DNA of 64,000 nt from Chitinophaga sp. LS1 (GTDB taxonomy: Bacteria > Bacteroidota > Bacteroidia > Chitinophagales > Chitinophagaceae), in assembly GCF_034274695.1 (NCBI RefSeq), contig NZ_CP128362.1, positions 2,356,001-2,420,000 on the forward strand. The letters run 5' to 3'. Position 1 is the first letter of the stretch. The number at the start of each line of letters is the position of its first letter. Position numbers and translations under genes: made by a program. Shown piece after piece: positions 34,840 to 43,805 of this stretch. The notes under the pieces were generated by a model, which was given only the letters and a program-made list of their open reading frames with translations, was not told where the DNA came from and ran no database searches.

Positions 34840-35436
34840 ATGAGTACACCTGTCAAAATATTACCCTACGCATCCTTAGTGGTCAAGTTGCTCAAAGGAC
34901 CCGTAGAATATGTAGAAAAAAGTGCCTGGGAGAAACTGTTGCAATACAAGGTGGAACTGATCATCTTTCTTCAGCAACTGGGCCTCACACTGGTACTGGA
35001 TGAACAGGATGGCTATGCATTTGTAAAGCATGCCATGTCAGAAGACGAAGAAGCCTATGTAAGCTGGGTACAACGCCGCTCTTTCTCTTACGAGGAAAGT
35101 ATCATGCTGGTGTTGCTGCGCGAGATGATGGCAGAATTCGAAATCAGTGATTCTTCTTCCCGTGAGCTGATCAAGAAGAGAAGAGAGATCAAGGAATATG
35201 CAGAACTGTTCTTCAAGGAAGGCGCCAGCCGTATCCGCTTCCTGAAAGATATAGACAGGCTGATCGACAAAGTGGAAGAAAACGGCTTCCTGCAAAAAAC
35301 AGAAAACAACGACCTGATCGATGAACAGAAGTTCCGCATCAGGAAGATCATCAAAGCTAAAGTAGACGGCGAAGCGCTGGAACAATTCCAGCAACAACTG
35401 CTCGCTCACCAGGAAACCCCTGTGGAGGCAGAGTAA
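34840..35436 (+). CDS. jetB: JetB-type (DUF4194) KITE subunit of a Wadjet-like SMC complex
   Basis: 198 residues of the DUF4194/MksE group. Two winged helices are visible: AWEKLLQYKVELIIFLQQLGLTLVLDEQDGYAFVKH, with the following YVSWVQRRSFSYEESIMLVLLREMMAEFE typical of JetB, and a second half with KDIDRLIDKVEENGFLQKTENND. It should sit on the JetA kleisin as a dimer. Between jetA and jetC with gaps of 6 and 18 bases. Confidence 0.88.
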   Translation: MSTPVKILPYASLVVKLLKGPVEYVEKSAWEKLLQYKVELIIFLQQLGLTLVLDEQDGYAFVKHAMSEDEEAYVSWVQRRSFSYEESIMLVLLREMMAEFEISDSSSRELIKKRREIKEYAELFFKEGASRIRFLKDIDRLIDKVEENGFLQKTENNDLIDEQKFRIRKIIKAKVDGEALEQFQQQLLAHQETPVEAE

Positions 35437-35454
35437 GCAAAACCAACTCATCCA

Positions 35455-38400
35455 ATGCAATTAAACGTATTCAGTACAGATAGTCAAAAGACCGGCTTCC
35501 GCCTGCAATATATGGAAGTGTTCAACTGGGGAACCTTTGATGAACACATTCATGCAATTAAGCCAGAAGGGGAGACCAGTCTGCTCACCGGCGCTAATGG
35601 CAGTGGCAAGACCACCTTTATCGATGCCCTGCTCACCCTGATGGTGCCGGAAAAGAAATATCGCTTTTATAACCAGAGTAGTGGTAGTGAAAAGAAAGGT
35701 GACCGTACCGAAGATTCCTATGTAATGGGAGGTTATGGTATGGTGAACAACGATGCCACCGGTGTGACCAAAACCCTGTACCTGCGCGAGAACAAAGAAG
35801 AAGCCTACAGCATTCTGCTGGCCAGCTTTGCCAACGAAGCAGAACAGTTTGTGACCATCTTCCAGGTGCGTTACTTCGTAAATGGCGACATGCGCAAGAT
35901 CTTCGGTGTCGCACACAGAGCCATGCACATTGCTGACGATTTCCGTCCGTTCGATCTGGGTGGTCAGTGGAAAAAACGTATCGATCAGCTCTTTAACAAA
36001 GGTGCGCGTAAACAGGTAGAATGGTTTGACGCCGCCAGCAAATATGCACAGCGACTGGTAGATGCCCTGGGCATGCAGAGTATACAGGCATTACAGCTCT
36101 TTAACCAGACCGTAGGTATCAAGGTGTTGGGTAACCTGGATGATTTTATCCGTACCAACATGTTGGAACCCCGCAATATGGAAGAGCAGTTTCAGGAATT
36201 GAAAAAACACCTGACCACTTTGCTGGATGCGCAACGCAATATCGAAAAGGCAGAAGAACAGATCCGCATGCTGGAACCTATCAGGGAGCACCATGCAAAC
36301 TTTGCCAACCTTTCTGCAAAGATCTCCGGTTACAAGCAGGACCTGAATACGGCTACCATCTGGAATAGCTTTACCCGTAGCCAGTTGCTGGGACAGGCTT
36401 TGCTGGAGAAACGTCTGGAAGTGACAACCCTGCTTCGCAAGATAGAAGAGTCTAAAACGCAGATGAATGAACTGCTGGAACAGGAGCGTACTACCCGCAA
36501 TATGCTGGAACAGAACAAAGCTGGTCAGCGCCTGCAGCAGCTGGAAAAGACCATCGAGGAACTGCGCCAGAAGAAAGTAGCGGCCGAAGCTAACCTGCAG
36601 GAGTTTATGAACTGGTGCGAAGCACTGCATGTAAAGGATAACGAAATCAACGACGAAGCTACCTATACACGTCTCCTGAAAGAAGCCGGCCGTGCCACGC
36701 TGAAACTCGAAACAGAACAGCGCCTCAATGAAGAAGATGAGTACAGCGCCAAGCGTGTAAAGGAAAAAGCAGATGGTGAAAAAGATAGCCTGGAAAAGGA
36801 AATCGAACTCCTGCACCAGTCAAAGAACAACATCCCTTCTCACCTGATCCAGTTGCGCAAAGACATGTGCAATTACCTGAAAATAGATGAAGGCGAGATC
36901 CTCTTTGCAGGTGAGCTGATACAGGTGAAACCAGAAGAACTGCACTGGCAGCCTGCTATCGAAAAACTGCTGCATTCCTTTGCACTGCGCCTGCTGGTGC
37001 CGGATAAGCACTACAAAAAGGTGACCAGTTATGTGAACAACAATAACATGCGTACCCGTCTGGTTTACTACCAGATCAAGGAATCTGCACTCACCCTGTA
37101 TCCGGATGAAAACACCGTCTATGAAAAACTGGATTTCCATCCTGATCACAAACTCACAGAGTGGGTAGAGCAACAGATCATCCAGAACTTCAACTACACC
37201 TGTGTAGAAAACGAAAAGTCCCTGCATCGTTATGATATGGCCATTACCATCGAAGGGCTGATCAAGAACAGGGATCGTCATGAAAAGGATGACCGCTCCG
37301 GCAGGAATGACGAAGCCCGTTATGTAATGGGGTGGAACAACGACAGGAAAAAAGAAGCATTGATTGCTAAACGTAATAAGCTGAATGAAGCCATTATGTC
37401 CAGCACCGAAATATTACAAACCTGCAAAACCCGTTCTGCCCGGTTGCAAAAGCAATTCTATGCTGCCGGCCGCTTAAAGGAACACAAGGGGTTTGAAGAG
37501 CTGAACATCCCTAAGCTCCAAAAGAACATTCACAAAGCAGAAGAGCAGATCGCTTCCATGCGTGATGAAAATATGGAGCTGGATGCACTGACAGAACAGT
37601 TGCAGGATGTAGAAAAACAAAAGCAGCACGTACAGGAATCACAGGCGACCCTCATCAGGAACGAAGCGCTGGCACAACGTACCATCTCTGATATGGAAAC
37701 AGAGCAGGAAAACCTGCAGGCCCTGTTACAGCACATTACAGATACAGACAAAGACCAGCTGTTGCAATTCCAACAGCAGCATAGCCAGGAACTGAGTGAG
37801 GTGACGCTGGATAATATCGGTAGCGTGTACAAATCGCTGCGTGATAGTAAAGAACAAAACCTGAAGCAGGCAGAAGATGCCAGCCATAAGGAAGAAGTAT
37901 TGCTGAACCGCAGTATCAATCGTCTTAAAAACCCTTCTCCTGAGTTATTAGCGCGTTTCCCCGATTGGAGTGCAGATGTACATGCCATGTCAGAAGAGGC
38001 GAAAAATGCGGGCGAATACATCGAATGGCTGGATAAACTGAGCAATGATAACCTGCCCCGTTTCAAAAAGGATTTCGAAAGCTATATCAACGTCACCATC
38101 ACTTACAAGATCGGTGGGCTGAATGAGGAGATGGAAAAGTGGGAGCGTGATATCACCAACACGATCCACAAGCTGAATCAATCCCTGAGTGGCATCAACT
38201 TCAACCGTTTGCCGGATACTTATATCCAGCTGGTGAAGCGACCAGTGCCTACCGGTACAGAAGTAAGGGAATTCAAAAGCCGCTTACTCGATGCCCTGCC
38301 ACAGGCGGCTAACTGGCAACAGAGCAGCTTCGAAGAAAAGGCCACGCACTTCCGTGAAAGGGTGATGCCATTGATCACCGCACTGGATGAAAGTGAAACT

Positions 38401-38853
38401 TACCGTAACAGGGTGATGGATGCCCGTAACTGGTTTGAATTCTGGGCAGATGAAAGGTATCGCAATACCAATGAATCCAAGAAGATCTACCGCCAGATGG
38501 GGCAATTGTCCGGTGGTGAAAAAGCACAGTTGACCTACACCATTCTTTGTAGTGCCATTGCGTACCAGTTTGGTATTACGAGAGAAGGCAAAAATACCCG
38601 CAGCCTCCGCTTCATTGCGGTGGATGAGAGCTTCAGTAACCAGGATGAGGAAAAGGCGACTTACCTCATGGAACTCTGTAAGCAGCTGCACTTACAATTG
38701 CTGGTGGTAACGCCAAGTGATAAGATTGCCGTGGTACAACAGTTCATTGCCCATGTGCACCTGGTACAAAGGGTGAATAACAGGCACAGTGTGCTCTACA
38801 ATATGACGGTAAAAGAATTGCAGGATAAGATATCCGATGTAGAAGTTGCCTGA
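35455..38853 (+). CDS. jetC: JetC-type SMC-like ATPase of a Wadjet-like complex
   Basis: 1132 residues. Walker A GANGSGKT at 46-53, long coiled coils on both sides of a hinge region (about 500-600), ABC signature QLSGGEKAQ (LSGG from 1018) and Walker B RFIAVDESFSNQDEE (D1057-E1058). All ATP-hydrolysis residues are present, so the motor should be active. Wadjet JetABC extrudes DNA loops, senses small circular DNA and hands it to the JetD nuclease; MksBEF-type relatives without nuclease act as condensins. It is the last gene of the run: a terminator follows and no JetD is found in the window. Confidence 0.92.
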   Translation: MQLNVFSTDSQKTGFRLQYMEVFNWGTFDEHIHAIKPEGETSLLTGANGSGKTTFIDALLTLMVPEKKYRFYNQSSGSEKKGDRTEDSYVMGGYGMVNNDATGVTKTLYLRENKEEAYSILLASFANEAEQFVTIFQVRYFVNGDMRKIFGVAHRAMHIADDFRPFDLGGQWKKRIDQLFNKGARKQVEWFDAASKYAQRLVDALGMQSIQALQLFNQTVGIKVLGNLDDFIRTNMLEPRNMEEQFQELKKHLTTLLDAQRNIEKAEEQIRMLEPIREHHANFANLSAKISGYKQDLNTATIWNSFTRSQLLGQALLEKRLEVTTLLRKIEESKTQMNELLEQERTTRNMLEQNKAGQRLQQLEKTIEELRQKKVAAEANLQEFMNWCEALHVKDNEINDEATYTRLLKEAGRATLKLETEQRLNEEDEYSAKRVKEKADGEKDSLEKEIELLHQSKNNIPSHLIQLRKDMCNYLKIDEGEILFAGELIQVKPEELHWQPAIEKLLHSFALRLLVPDKHYKKVTSYVNNNNMRTRLVYYQIKESALTLYPDENTVYEKLDFHPDHKLTEWVEQQIIQNFNYTCVENEKSLHRYDMAITIEGLIKNRDRHEKDDRSGRNDEARYVMGWNNDRKKEALIAKRNKLNEAIMSSTEILQTCKTRSARLQKQFYAAGRLKEHKGFEELNIPKLQKNIHKAEEQIASMRDENMELDALTEQLQDVEKQKQHVQESQATLIRNEALAQRTISDMETEQENLQALLQHITDTDKDQLLQFQQQHSQELSEVTLDNIGSVYKSLRDSKEQNLKQAEDASHKEEVLLNRSINRLKNPSPELLARFPDWSADVHAMSEEAKNAGEYIEWLDKLSNDNLPRFKKDFESYINVTITYKIGGLNEEMEKWERDITNTIHKLNQSLSGINFNRLPDTYIQLVKRPVPTGTEVREFKSRLLDALPQAANWQQSSFEEKATHFRERVMPLITALDESETYRNRVMDARNWFEFWADERYRNTNESKKIYRQMGQLSGGEKAQLTYTILCSAIAYQFGITREGKNTRSLRFIAVDESFSNQDEEKATYLMELCKQLHLQLLVVTPSDKIAVVQQFIAHVHLVQRVNNRHSVLYNMTVKELQDKISDVEVA

Positions 38854-38975
38854 TCAATACAAAAATTAGACCTTTTCAGAATTACTTAAAAGGTTACCTA
38901 TCTCCATCAGGTACCCGAATAAAATATTCATGAAAGAGGGGAATTCTCTAACGGGGAATGAAAACCATTTTCAGA

Positions 38976-39018
38976 AAAAGAGGCCGTAATCTTAAACTCA
39001 TGATACGGCCTCTTTTTT
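38976..39018 (+). terminator. Terminator closing the Ter-Jet run
   Basis: AAAAGAGGCCGTA and TACGGCCTCTTTT pair over 13 bp or more around a 15-base loop, with a 7-T tail. Lies 122 bases after the jetC stop. Confidence 0.85.
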
Positions 39019-39024
39019 TATATA

Positions 39025-39993
39025 TTGCAGAAAAATCGAAGAATAGTGATCATATCCGTCGGCATCTGCACCTACAACAGTGAAAAATACCTTCCGGAAC
39101 AACTGGAAACCATCATTCACCAAACGCTTCGTGTGAATGAGATCGTAGTGATCGACGACGCTTCTACAGATCAGACTACCCGGATATTACATGATTATGC
39201 CAGCCGCTATCCGGATCTTTTCCGCATTATCCGCAATGAAAAGAACAAAGGTGCGCGTAAGAATTTCGAACGTGCATTGGCAGAGAGCAAGGGAGACATC
39301 ATCTTTCTGAGTGATCATGATGATTGCTGGTTGCCTGAGAAGGTGGCAAAGGTAGTTGCGCATTTTGCTGCGCATCCGCAGGACAAAGTAGTGTTTACCA
39401 ATGGAGTGTTCATGGATGAAAACAGTGCCGCATTACCTTCTACCTTGTGGGATGTAGTGGGCTTTACTGCCGAAGTAAGAGCATATGCACAAACAAAAGA
39501 TGACCTGCTCCGCTACCTGTTGAAACACGGTCGTATTGTAACCGGGGCTACGCTGGCGCTCAAAAAGGAGAGCCTGTCACAGATCCTGCCTTTTCGCCTG
39601 ATGCACAAGATCTGGCATGATGCGTGGATCGCGCTGGTGGCAGCAAATGCAAAGATGCTTGGATATATAGAAGAGCCATTGATCCGTTACCGTGTGCATA
39701 GTAAACAACAGGTAGGGTATGGGTATATGGAAAAAATAAAAAACAATCATCCTGTACCAGTGTTGCAAGTGAAAGAGTTAAAAGGAGAGATTGGTGATGA
39801 AGAACTGATACAGCTTATACATGTAAGGAGAAAAAGAGTTAGATTAGTCAGGCGTCTTTCGCGCTATATAAAAGTAGATCATGTGATCAGTACAGAAATA
39901 CTACAGGAACGTAAGGCATCGGAACAGGCTTTCTCCCGTGCAAAGTCACTGCCGGTGAGATTGCTGGAATCATTCAGGAAAATGTTTAAATAG
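39025..39993 (+). CDS. Family 2 glycosyltransferase
   Basis: 322 residues if started at TTG 39025; a GTG at 39046 gives a more usual N-terminus (IISVGICTYNSEKYLPEQ) and avoids the terminator tail, so the start is uncertain. The GT-A fold shows VVIDDASTDQT, a nucleotide-binding IIRNEKNKGARKNFERAL and the D-x-D-like metal site in FLSDHDDCWLPEK. It adds a sugar to a surface glycan, perhaps in rhamnosyl-type transfer; substrate unknown. A cupin gene follows 2 bases later. Confidence 0.85.
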   Translation: MQKNRRIVIISVGICTYNSEKYLPEQLETIIHQTLRVNEIVVIDDASTDQTTRILHDYASRYPDLFRIIRNEKNKGARKNFERALAESKGDIIFLSDHDDCWLPEKVAKVVAHFAAHPQDKVVFTNGVFMDENSAALPSTLWDVVGFTAEVRAYAQTKDDLLRYLLKHGRIVTGATLALKKESLSQILPFRLMHKIWHDAWIALVAANAKMLGYIEEPLIRYRVHSKQQVGYGYMEKIKNNHPVPVLQVKELKGEIGDEELIQLIHVRRKRVRLVRRLSRYIKVDHVISTEILQERKASEQAFSRAKSLPVRLLESFRKMFK

Positions 39994-39995
39994 TT

Positions 39996-40358
39996 ATGAT
40001 CAGGGCGTACAAGTTATACACAGGCAATGACGGCCATTCTTATGTACAGGTAGGTACAATATCGAATTTGCAGGTAAATCCTGCAACATCAATTATGTTC
40101 AACGAAACACCGGCGCATAGTTTTTATGACTGGCATCCGGCACCCACTACACAGTATGTGATCACGCTTTCAGGGACCTTGTTGTTTGAAACCGGTCCGG
40201 GCGAAACCTTCACCCTTCAACCCGGCGATATACTGATAGCTATGGATACGACTGGCAGTGGCCACAAGTGGCAACTGATAGATGATCAGCCATGGAAAAG
40301 AGTGTATGTTGCATTTAAAGACGAGGCTGAGATCAACTTCGTGCCGGACGTAGTATAA
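39996..40358 (+). CDS. Single-domain cupin protein
   Basis: 120 residues. The cupin barrel is supported by HSFYDWHPAPTTQYVITLSG (metal-ligand H-x-P-like first motif), GETFTLQPGDILIAMD and the second motif GSGHKWQLI with its histidine. Could be a small-molecule isomerase, dioxygenase or sensor domain. It sits right after the glycosyltransferase and may be co-expressed. Confidence 0.75.
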   Translation: MIRAYKLYTGNDGHSYVQVGTISNLQVNPATSIMFNETPAHSFYDWHPAPTTQYVITLSGTLLFETGPGETFTLQPGDILIAMDTTGSGHKWQLIDDQPWKRVYVAFKDEAEINFVPDVV

Positions 40359-40366
40359 AAAGAAAA

Positions 40367-40385
40367 GCAACCCATTACAGGTTGC
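40367..40385. terminator. Weak terminator between the cupin and the lipid operon
   Basis: GCAACC and GGTTGC arms around a 7-base loop, with A-rich sequence on one side and CTTCTT on the other. It separates two convergent units. Confidence 0.45.
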
Positions 40386-40421
40386 CTTCTTCTCCACGTA
40401 CATCTATATAGGATTTAATAA

Positions 40422-41654
40422 CTATCGGCTCATATTATTGGGTCTGGTATATACCAGCTGCATTACATTGATATTCCGCATAGCAAATGCTGCCTCGCAA
40501 TAGCACAGGTAATAATTCCACTTGCGGATAAATGCAGCGCTCATATCAGGCAGCAGGTTTTCATTGAAGGCATCAAACCATGCCTTCAATGTTCTTGCAT
40601 AGTCAGGACCTAAATCTTTTAGGTCTACCATTGTCATATCTCCGGTTCTGTTCACTGCATTGTTGATAGCTGCTACTGATGGTAACAATGACCCCGGGAA
40701 GATATGTTTCTGAATCCAATCCACACCTTTTCTTAAACTATCATACCTTGAATCAGGAGCAGTGATCACCTGTATGGCCAGTATGCCATCTTTCTTCAAC
40801 AGCTCATGGCATTTTGTAAAGTACATCGGCAGATAATCATGCCCTACAGCTTCCAGCATTTCGATAGATACAATCTTATCAAAGCTGCCTTCCATCATCC
40901 TGTAATCTTTTAGCTGGATATTCACCTTGTCTTGCAGGCCTGCAGCAGAAACTCGCTCTACAGCCAGTTTATACTGCTCCTGGGAAATAGTCAGTGACGT
41001 TACTTTACAACCATACGTCTTTGCCATATAAATGGCATTTCCACCCCAGCCACTGCCTATTTCCAGCACATGATCATCCGTTTTTAAATGTAGTTGCTGA
41101 CACAACCGCTCATACTTTGCCAGCTGTGCTTCTGCCAGCGTCAGATCTTCTTTATAATAATAAGCACTTGAATATGTCATAGTCGGATCCAGGAAGCTGG
41201 CAAAGAAATCATTGTCCAGATCATAATGGGCAGAGATATTCTTCCGTGACCCTTTCAGGGTATTCGCTCTCCTGTTATGGTACAATCTATTGAACCAGCT
41301 AAACAGGTTAAAAGCAAATTGTTTTGTTTTACTACCTGATAATCCCGGTGTGTTCTCTACATTATGTAACGCCCACTTTATCACGTTCGTGATATTGTCT
41401 GTATCCCACAGTCCATCTACATATGCTTCTCCAAATCCTACATCTCCATACAACAGTATCCTGCTGTAAAACGCTGCATCATTGATACGGATATTCGCCC
41501 TGATATTACCTTCTCCATTTCCGATAGTGAGCTGTTCACCATCCTGCAAAGTCAGGTGTAGCAATCCCCGGTTCATACCAGCCATCACTTTCAGTACAAT
41601 ATCCTGATAGATACTTTTACTCTTTTTCGCATATGGAAGGGTGGATGTTTGCAT
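40422..41654 (-). CDS. Cyclopropane-fatty-acyl-phospholipid synthase (CFA type)
   Basis: 410 residues from the ATG at 41654; the open frame to 41753 would overlap the DUF1365 gene and adds sequence that does not fit the family. Motif I is VLEIGSGWGGNAIY, and further family blocks are VTSLTISQEQYKLAVERV, DKIVSIEMLEAVGH, WIQKHIFPGSLLPS and the C-terminal FIRKWNYYLCYCEAAFAMRNI. CFA synthases transfer a methylene from SAM to a cis double bond of a phospholipid acyl chain at the membrane. Last gene of the lipid operon. Confidence 0.92.
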   Translation of the reverse strand: MQTSTLPYAKKSKSIYQDIVLKVMAGMNRGLLHLTLQDGEQLTIGNGEGNIRANIRINDAAFYSRILLYGDVGFGEAYVDGLWDTDNITNVIKWALHNVENTPGLSGSKTKQFAFNLFSWFNRLYHNRRANTLKGSRKNISAHYDLDNDFFASFLDPTMTYSSAYYYKEDLTLAEAQLAKYERLCQQLHLKTDDHVLEIGSGWGGNAIYMAKTYGCKVTSLTISQEQYKLAVERVSAAGLQDKVNIQLKDYRMMEGSFDKIVSIEMLEAVGHDYLPMYFTKCHELLKKDGILAIQVITAPDSRYDSLRKGVDWIQKHIFPGSLLPSVAAINNAVNRTGDMTMVDLKDLGPDYARTLKAWFDAFNENLLPDMSAAFIRKWNYYLCYCEAAFAMRNINVMQLVYTRPNNMSR

Positions 41655-41724
41655 GTCAAGTATATATATGGGAATGCCGTTACCATTAACTGACGTTAAT
41701 AGTTTCCCCTGTGAGAAAATATAA

Positions 41725-42522
41725 TTATGATTTGTATGGTCTATAAAGATCACGCTGCAGGTGCTTGTTTGCTGCTTTTGCGTGAAAGGGCAACTTCTTC
41801 AACCATAAGCGAAGTGCCTGCCAGTGAATCATCCAGATCACTTTGAACGTAATCAACGGAAAGCTGAAAAAGTAATAGAGCAGCATTCCATCCGTCAGAG
41901 GTTTTCTTTCCCCTTTTAGTGTACTGATTAAAAATCGTTCGCCACTCTTATGACAATCATCGATGCGTATATCCAATCGTGCTCCCGGTATACTCAGATC
42001 AAAATCAAATTGTGTATCCATGTCGGAGAAAGGAGACACATAAAAGTATTTACCTGTATACAGCCTGAATCCTTTCTGTTTGCGTGTTGTATCGTTCAGT
42101 AAATAAGGTTTCAATTCCCCGAATGTATTGCATACTTCTACTACAGAACAAACAGGATGCCCCTGCATATCATAACAGTAATAGAATGAAACAGGATTGA
42201 ACTGATACCCTAACGTACATAAATTAGTCAGTAGCATGACGCGCCCGATAGGCGTTGTAATGCCCTGCTGTTGAAGGTAAGCAAGGATCTGTTCACGGGT
42301 GTTTTGACTATCTGTTATCTGCAAATGATCTTTATCGCGAAAATTAAACAGGTTAAAACGATTCCTGCTCATAAAGCGCAGGTGCCTTGACAGATAATCA
42401 ACTTCATCCAGATCTATGTAAAACATAAACACCTGGTAATTGAACTGGTGCCGCTTTGGCGACAGCCTGTGGTGCATTACCTGTGCCCTGTATAAACATG
42501 AATGAATAGAGGTTCCGCGCAT
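41725..42522 (-). CDS. DUF1365 domain-containing protein
   Basis: 265 residues. Opens with SIHSCLYRAQVMHHRLSPKRHQFNYQVFMFYIDLDEVD, and has VMLLTNLCTLGYQFNPVSFYYCYD, all typical of DUF1365. The family is a constant neighbour of CFA synthases and the FAD oxidoreductase found next to it, and is presumed to act on the same lipid. Biochemical role unknown. Between the CFA synthase (gap 70) and the FAD gene (gap 32). Confidence 0.9.
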   Translation of the reverse strand: MRGTSIHSCLYRAQVMHHRLSPKRHQFNYQVFMFYIDLDEVDYLSRHLRFMSRNRFNLFNFRDKDHLQITDSQNTREQILAYLQQQGITTPIGRVMLLTNLCTLGYQFNPVSFYYCYDMQGHPVCSVVEVCNTFGELKPYLLNDTTRKQKGFRLYTGKYFYVSPFSDMDTQFDFDLSIPGARLDIRIDDCHKSGERFLISTLKGERKPLTDGMLLYYFFSFPLITFKVIWMIHWQALRLWLKKLPFHAKAANKHLQRDLYRPYKS

Positions 42523-42554
42523 GAAAATATCTACGGAATAAATCGTTATATGGA

Positions 42555-43805
42555 TTAAATAACGTGTCTCTTTAACAAATGAGAACAGAGATTCACCGCG
42601 CTGGCAAATGCATCTTCGTGGAATCCATATTTAAAGTAACTACCACAATAGTAGACAGGACCATCGGCATTCAATTGTGGTAAAGCAGACTGGGCTTCAA
42701 TAGCAGCCAGATCAAATAGCGGATGCTCGTAGTCTATCTCTTTGATGATCTTACTGGCATCCAGCTGCGCATGGGGATTGATAGATACAAAATAGTTTTT
42801 CTTGTCGGATACACCTTGTAACTTATTCATCCAGTAAATGGTACTGGGTTGCTCGTTGTCTATACGATAGTTCCAGCTGCTCCACGCCAGCTTTTTAACT
42901 GGCATGGTCTTCTCATCTGTATGTAATACAGCTTTGTTATATTGATATTTGAAAGCAGAAAGTAGTTGCTGTTCTTTATTAGTTGGAGTGTCCAGCAATG
43001 CCAGTGCCTGGTCGCCATGGCAGGCTAGTATCACTCTGTCGTACTCCTGTGCTGTGCCATCTGCTGCATGCACGGTAGCTTTTCCGTCAGGCATGCGTGT
43101 TACTTTCACTGCTTTTCTGTTGGTGTGAATACGGTTTCTGAAAGGTGCAATTAAGATCTCTCTGTATGACTGACTCCCTTTGTCCAGTGTATACCACTGG
43201 TGTTGTGTATGCAGGCCGAGAAAACCATGGTTGTAAAAGAAACGGATGAGTGTCACCGCAGGGAAGTCCAGCATCTGCTGCATAGGAGTAGACCACACAG
43301 CGGAGCTCATGGGTACGAGGTATTTCCACAACATGTCTTCACCATAACCACCTTCGCGTATAAATTGGCCGATAGTATGATTCGCATATTTAGGATCATC
43401 CAGAATACGTACGCTCTCTTTATTGAAGCGGCCAATCTGCATGAGCATCCTGATGTAAGAAGGATTGAAAATATTTTTACGCTGTGCAAAAAGATGATTG
43501 ATACTGGATCCGCTATATTCAAGGCCAGAGGGAACGTGTTGCACACTGAAAGACATGTCAGTCTTTTTCACAGGCGCTTTAATCTGTTCAAACAGTTTAC
43601 AAAGGTTGGGATACGTCTGGTAATTAAAAACCATAAACCCGGTATCAATGTACACCGGTTTTCCATCTTCATCTACAGTCACAGTGTTTGTATGACCACC
43701 TACATAATCGAGTTGTTCATAAAACGTGATGTCGTCAGTAGGGTGTAGAAAATGTCCGCATCCCATACCGGCTATGCCGGTGCCTATGATTGCTGTTCGT
43801 AACAT
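42555..43805 (-). CDS. FAD-dependent amine-oxidase-like oxidoreductase
   Basis: 416 residues. FAD-binding Rossmann motif AIIGTGIAGMGCGHFL at residues 5-20, then VYIDTGFMVFNYQTYPNL, and the C-terminal FAD-contact YYCGSYFKYGFHEDAFASA. It belongs to the flavin-dependent dehydrogenase/amine-oxidase fold family that occurs beside CFA synthases; homologues of this kind are implicated in furan fatty acid formation in Rhodobacter sphaeroides (ufaD/ufaM/ufaO work). Start overlaps the hydrolase end by 22 bases. Confidence 0.88.
   Translation of the reverse strand: MLRTAIIGTGIAGMGCGHFLHPTDDITFYEQLDYVGGHTNTVTVDEDGKPVYIDTGFMVFNYQTYPNLCKLFEQIKAPVKKTDMSFSVQHVPSGLEYSGSSINHLFAQRKNIFNPSYIRMLMQIGRFNKESVRILDDPKYANHTIGQFIREGGYGEDMLWKYLVPMSSAVWSTPMQQMLDFPAVTLIRFFYNHGFLGLHTQHQWYTLDKGSQSYREILIAPFRNRIHTNRKAVKVTRMPDGKATVHAADGTAQEYDRVILACHGDQALALLDTPTNKEQQLLSAFKYQYNKAVLHTDEKTMPVKKLAWSSWNYRIDNEQPSTIYWMNKLQGVSDKKNYFVSINPHAQLDASKIIKEIDYEHPLFDLAAIEAQSALPQLNADGPVYYCGSYFKYGFHEDAFASAVNLCSHLLKRHVI

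Noticed and set aside
38854..39024. Search for jetD after jetC
   Set aside because: The 171 bases hold only a terminator; no Toprim or DUF2220-like frame starts here or in the following glycosyltransferase.
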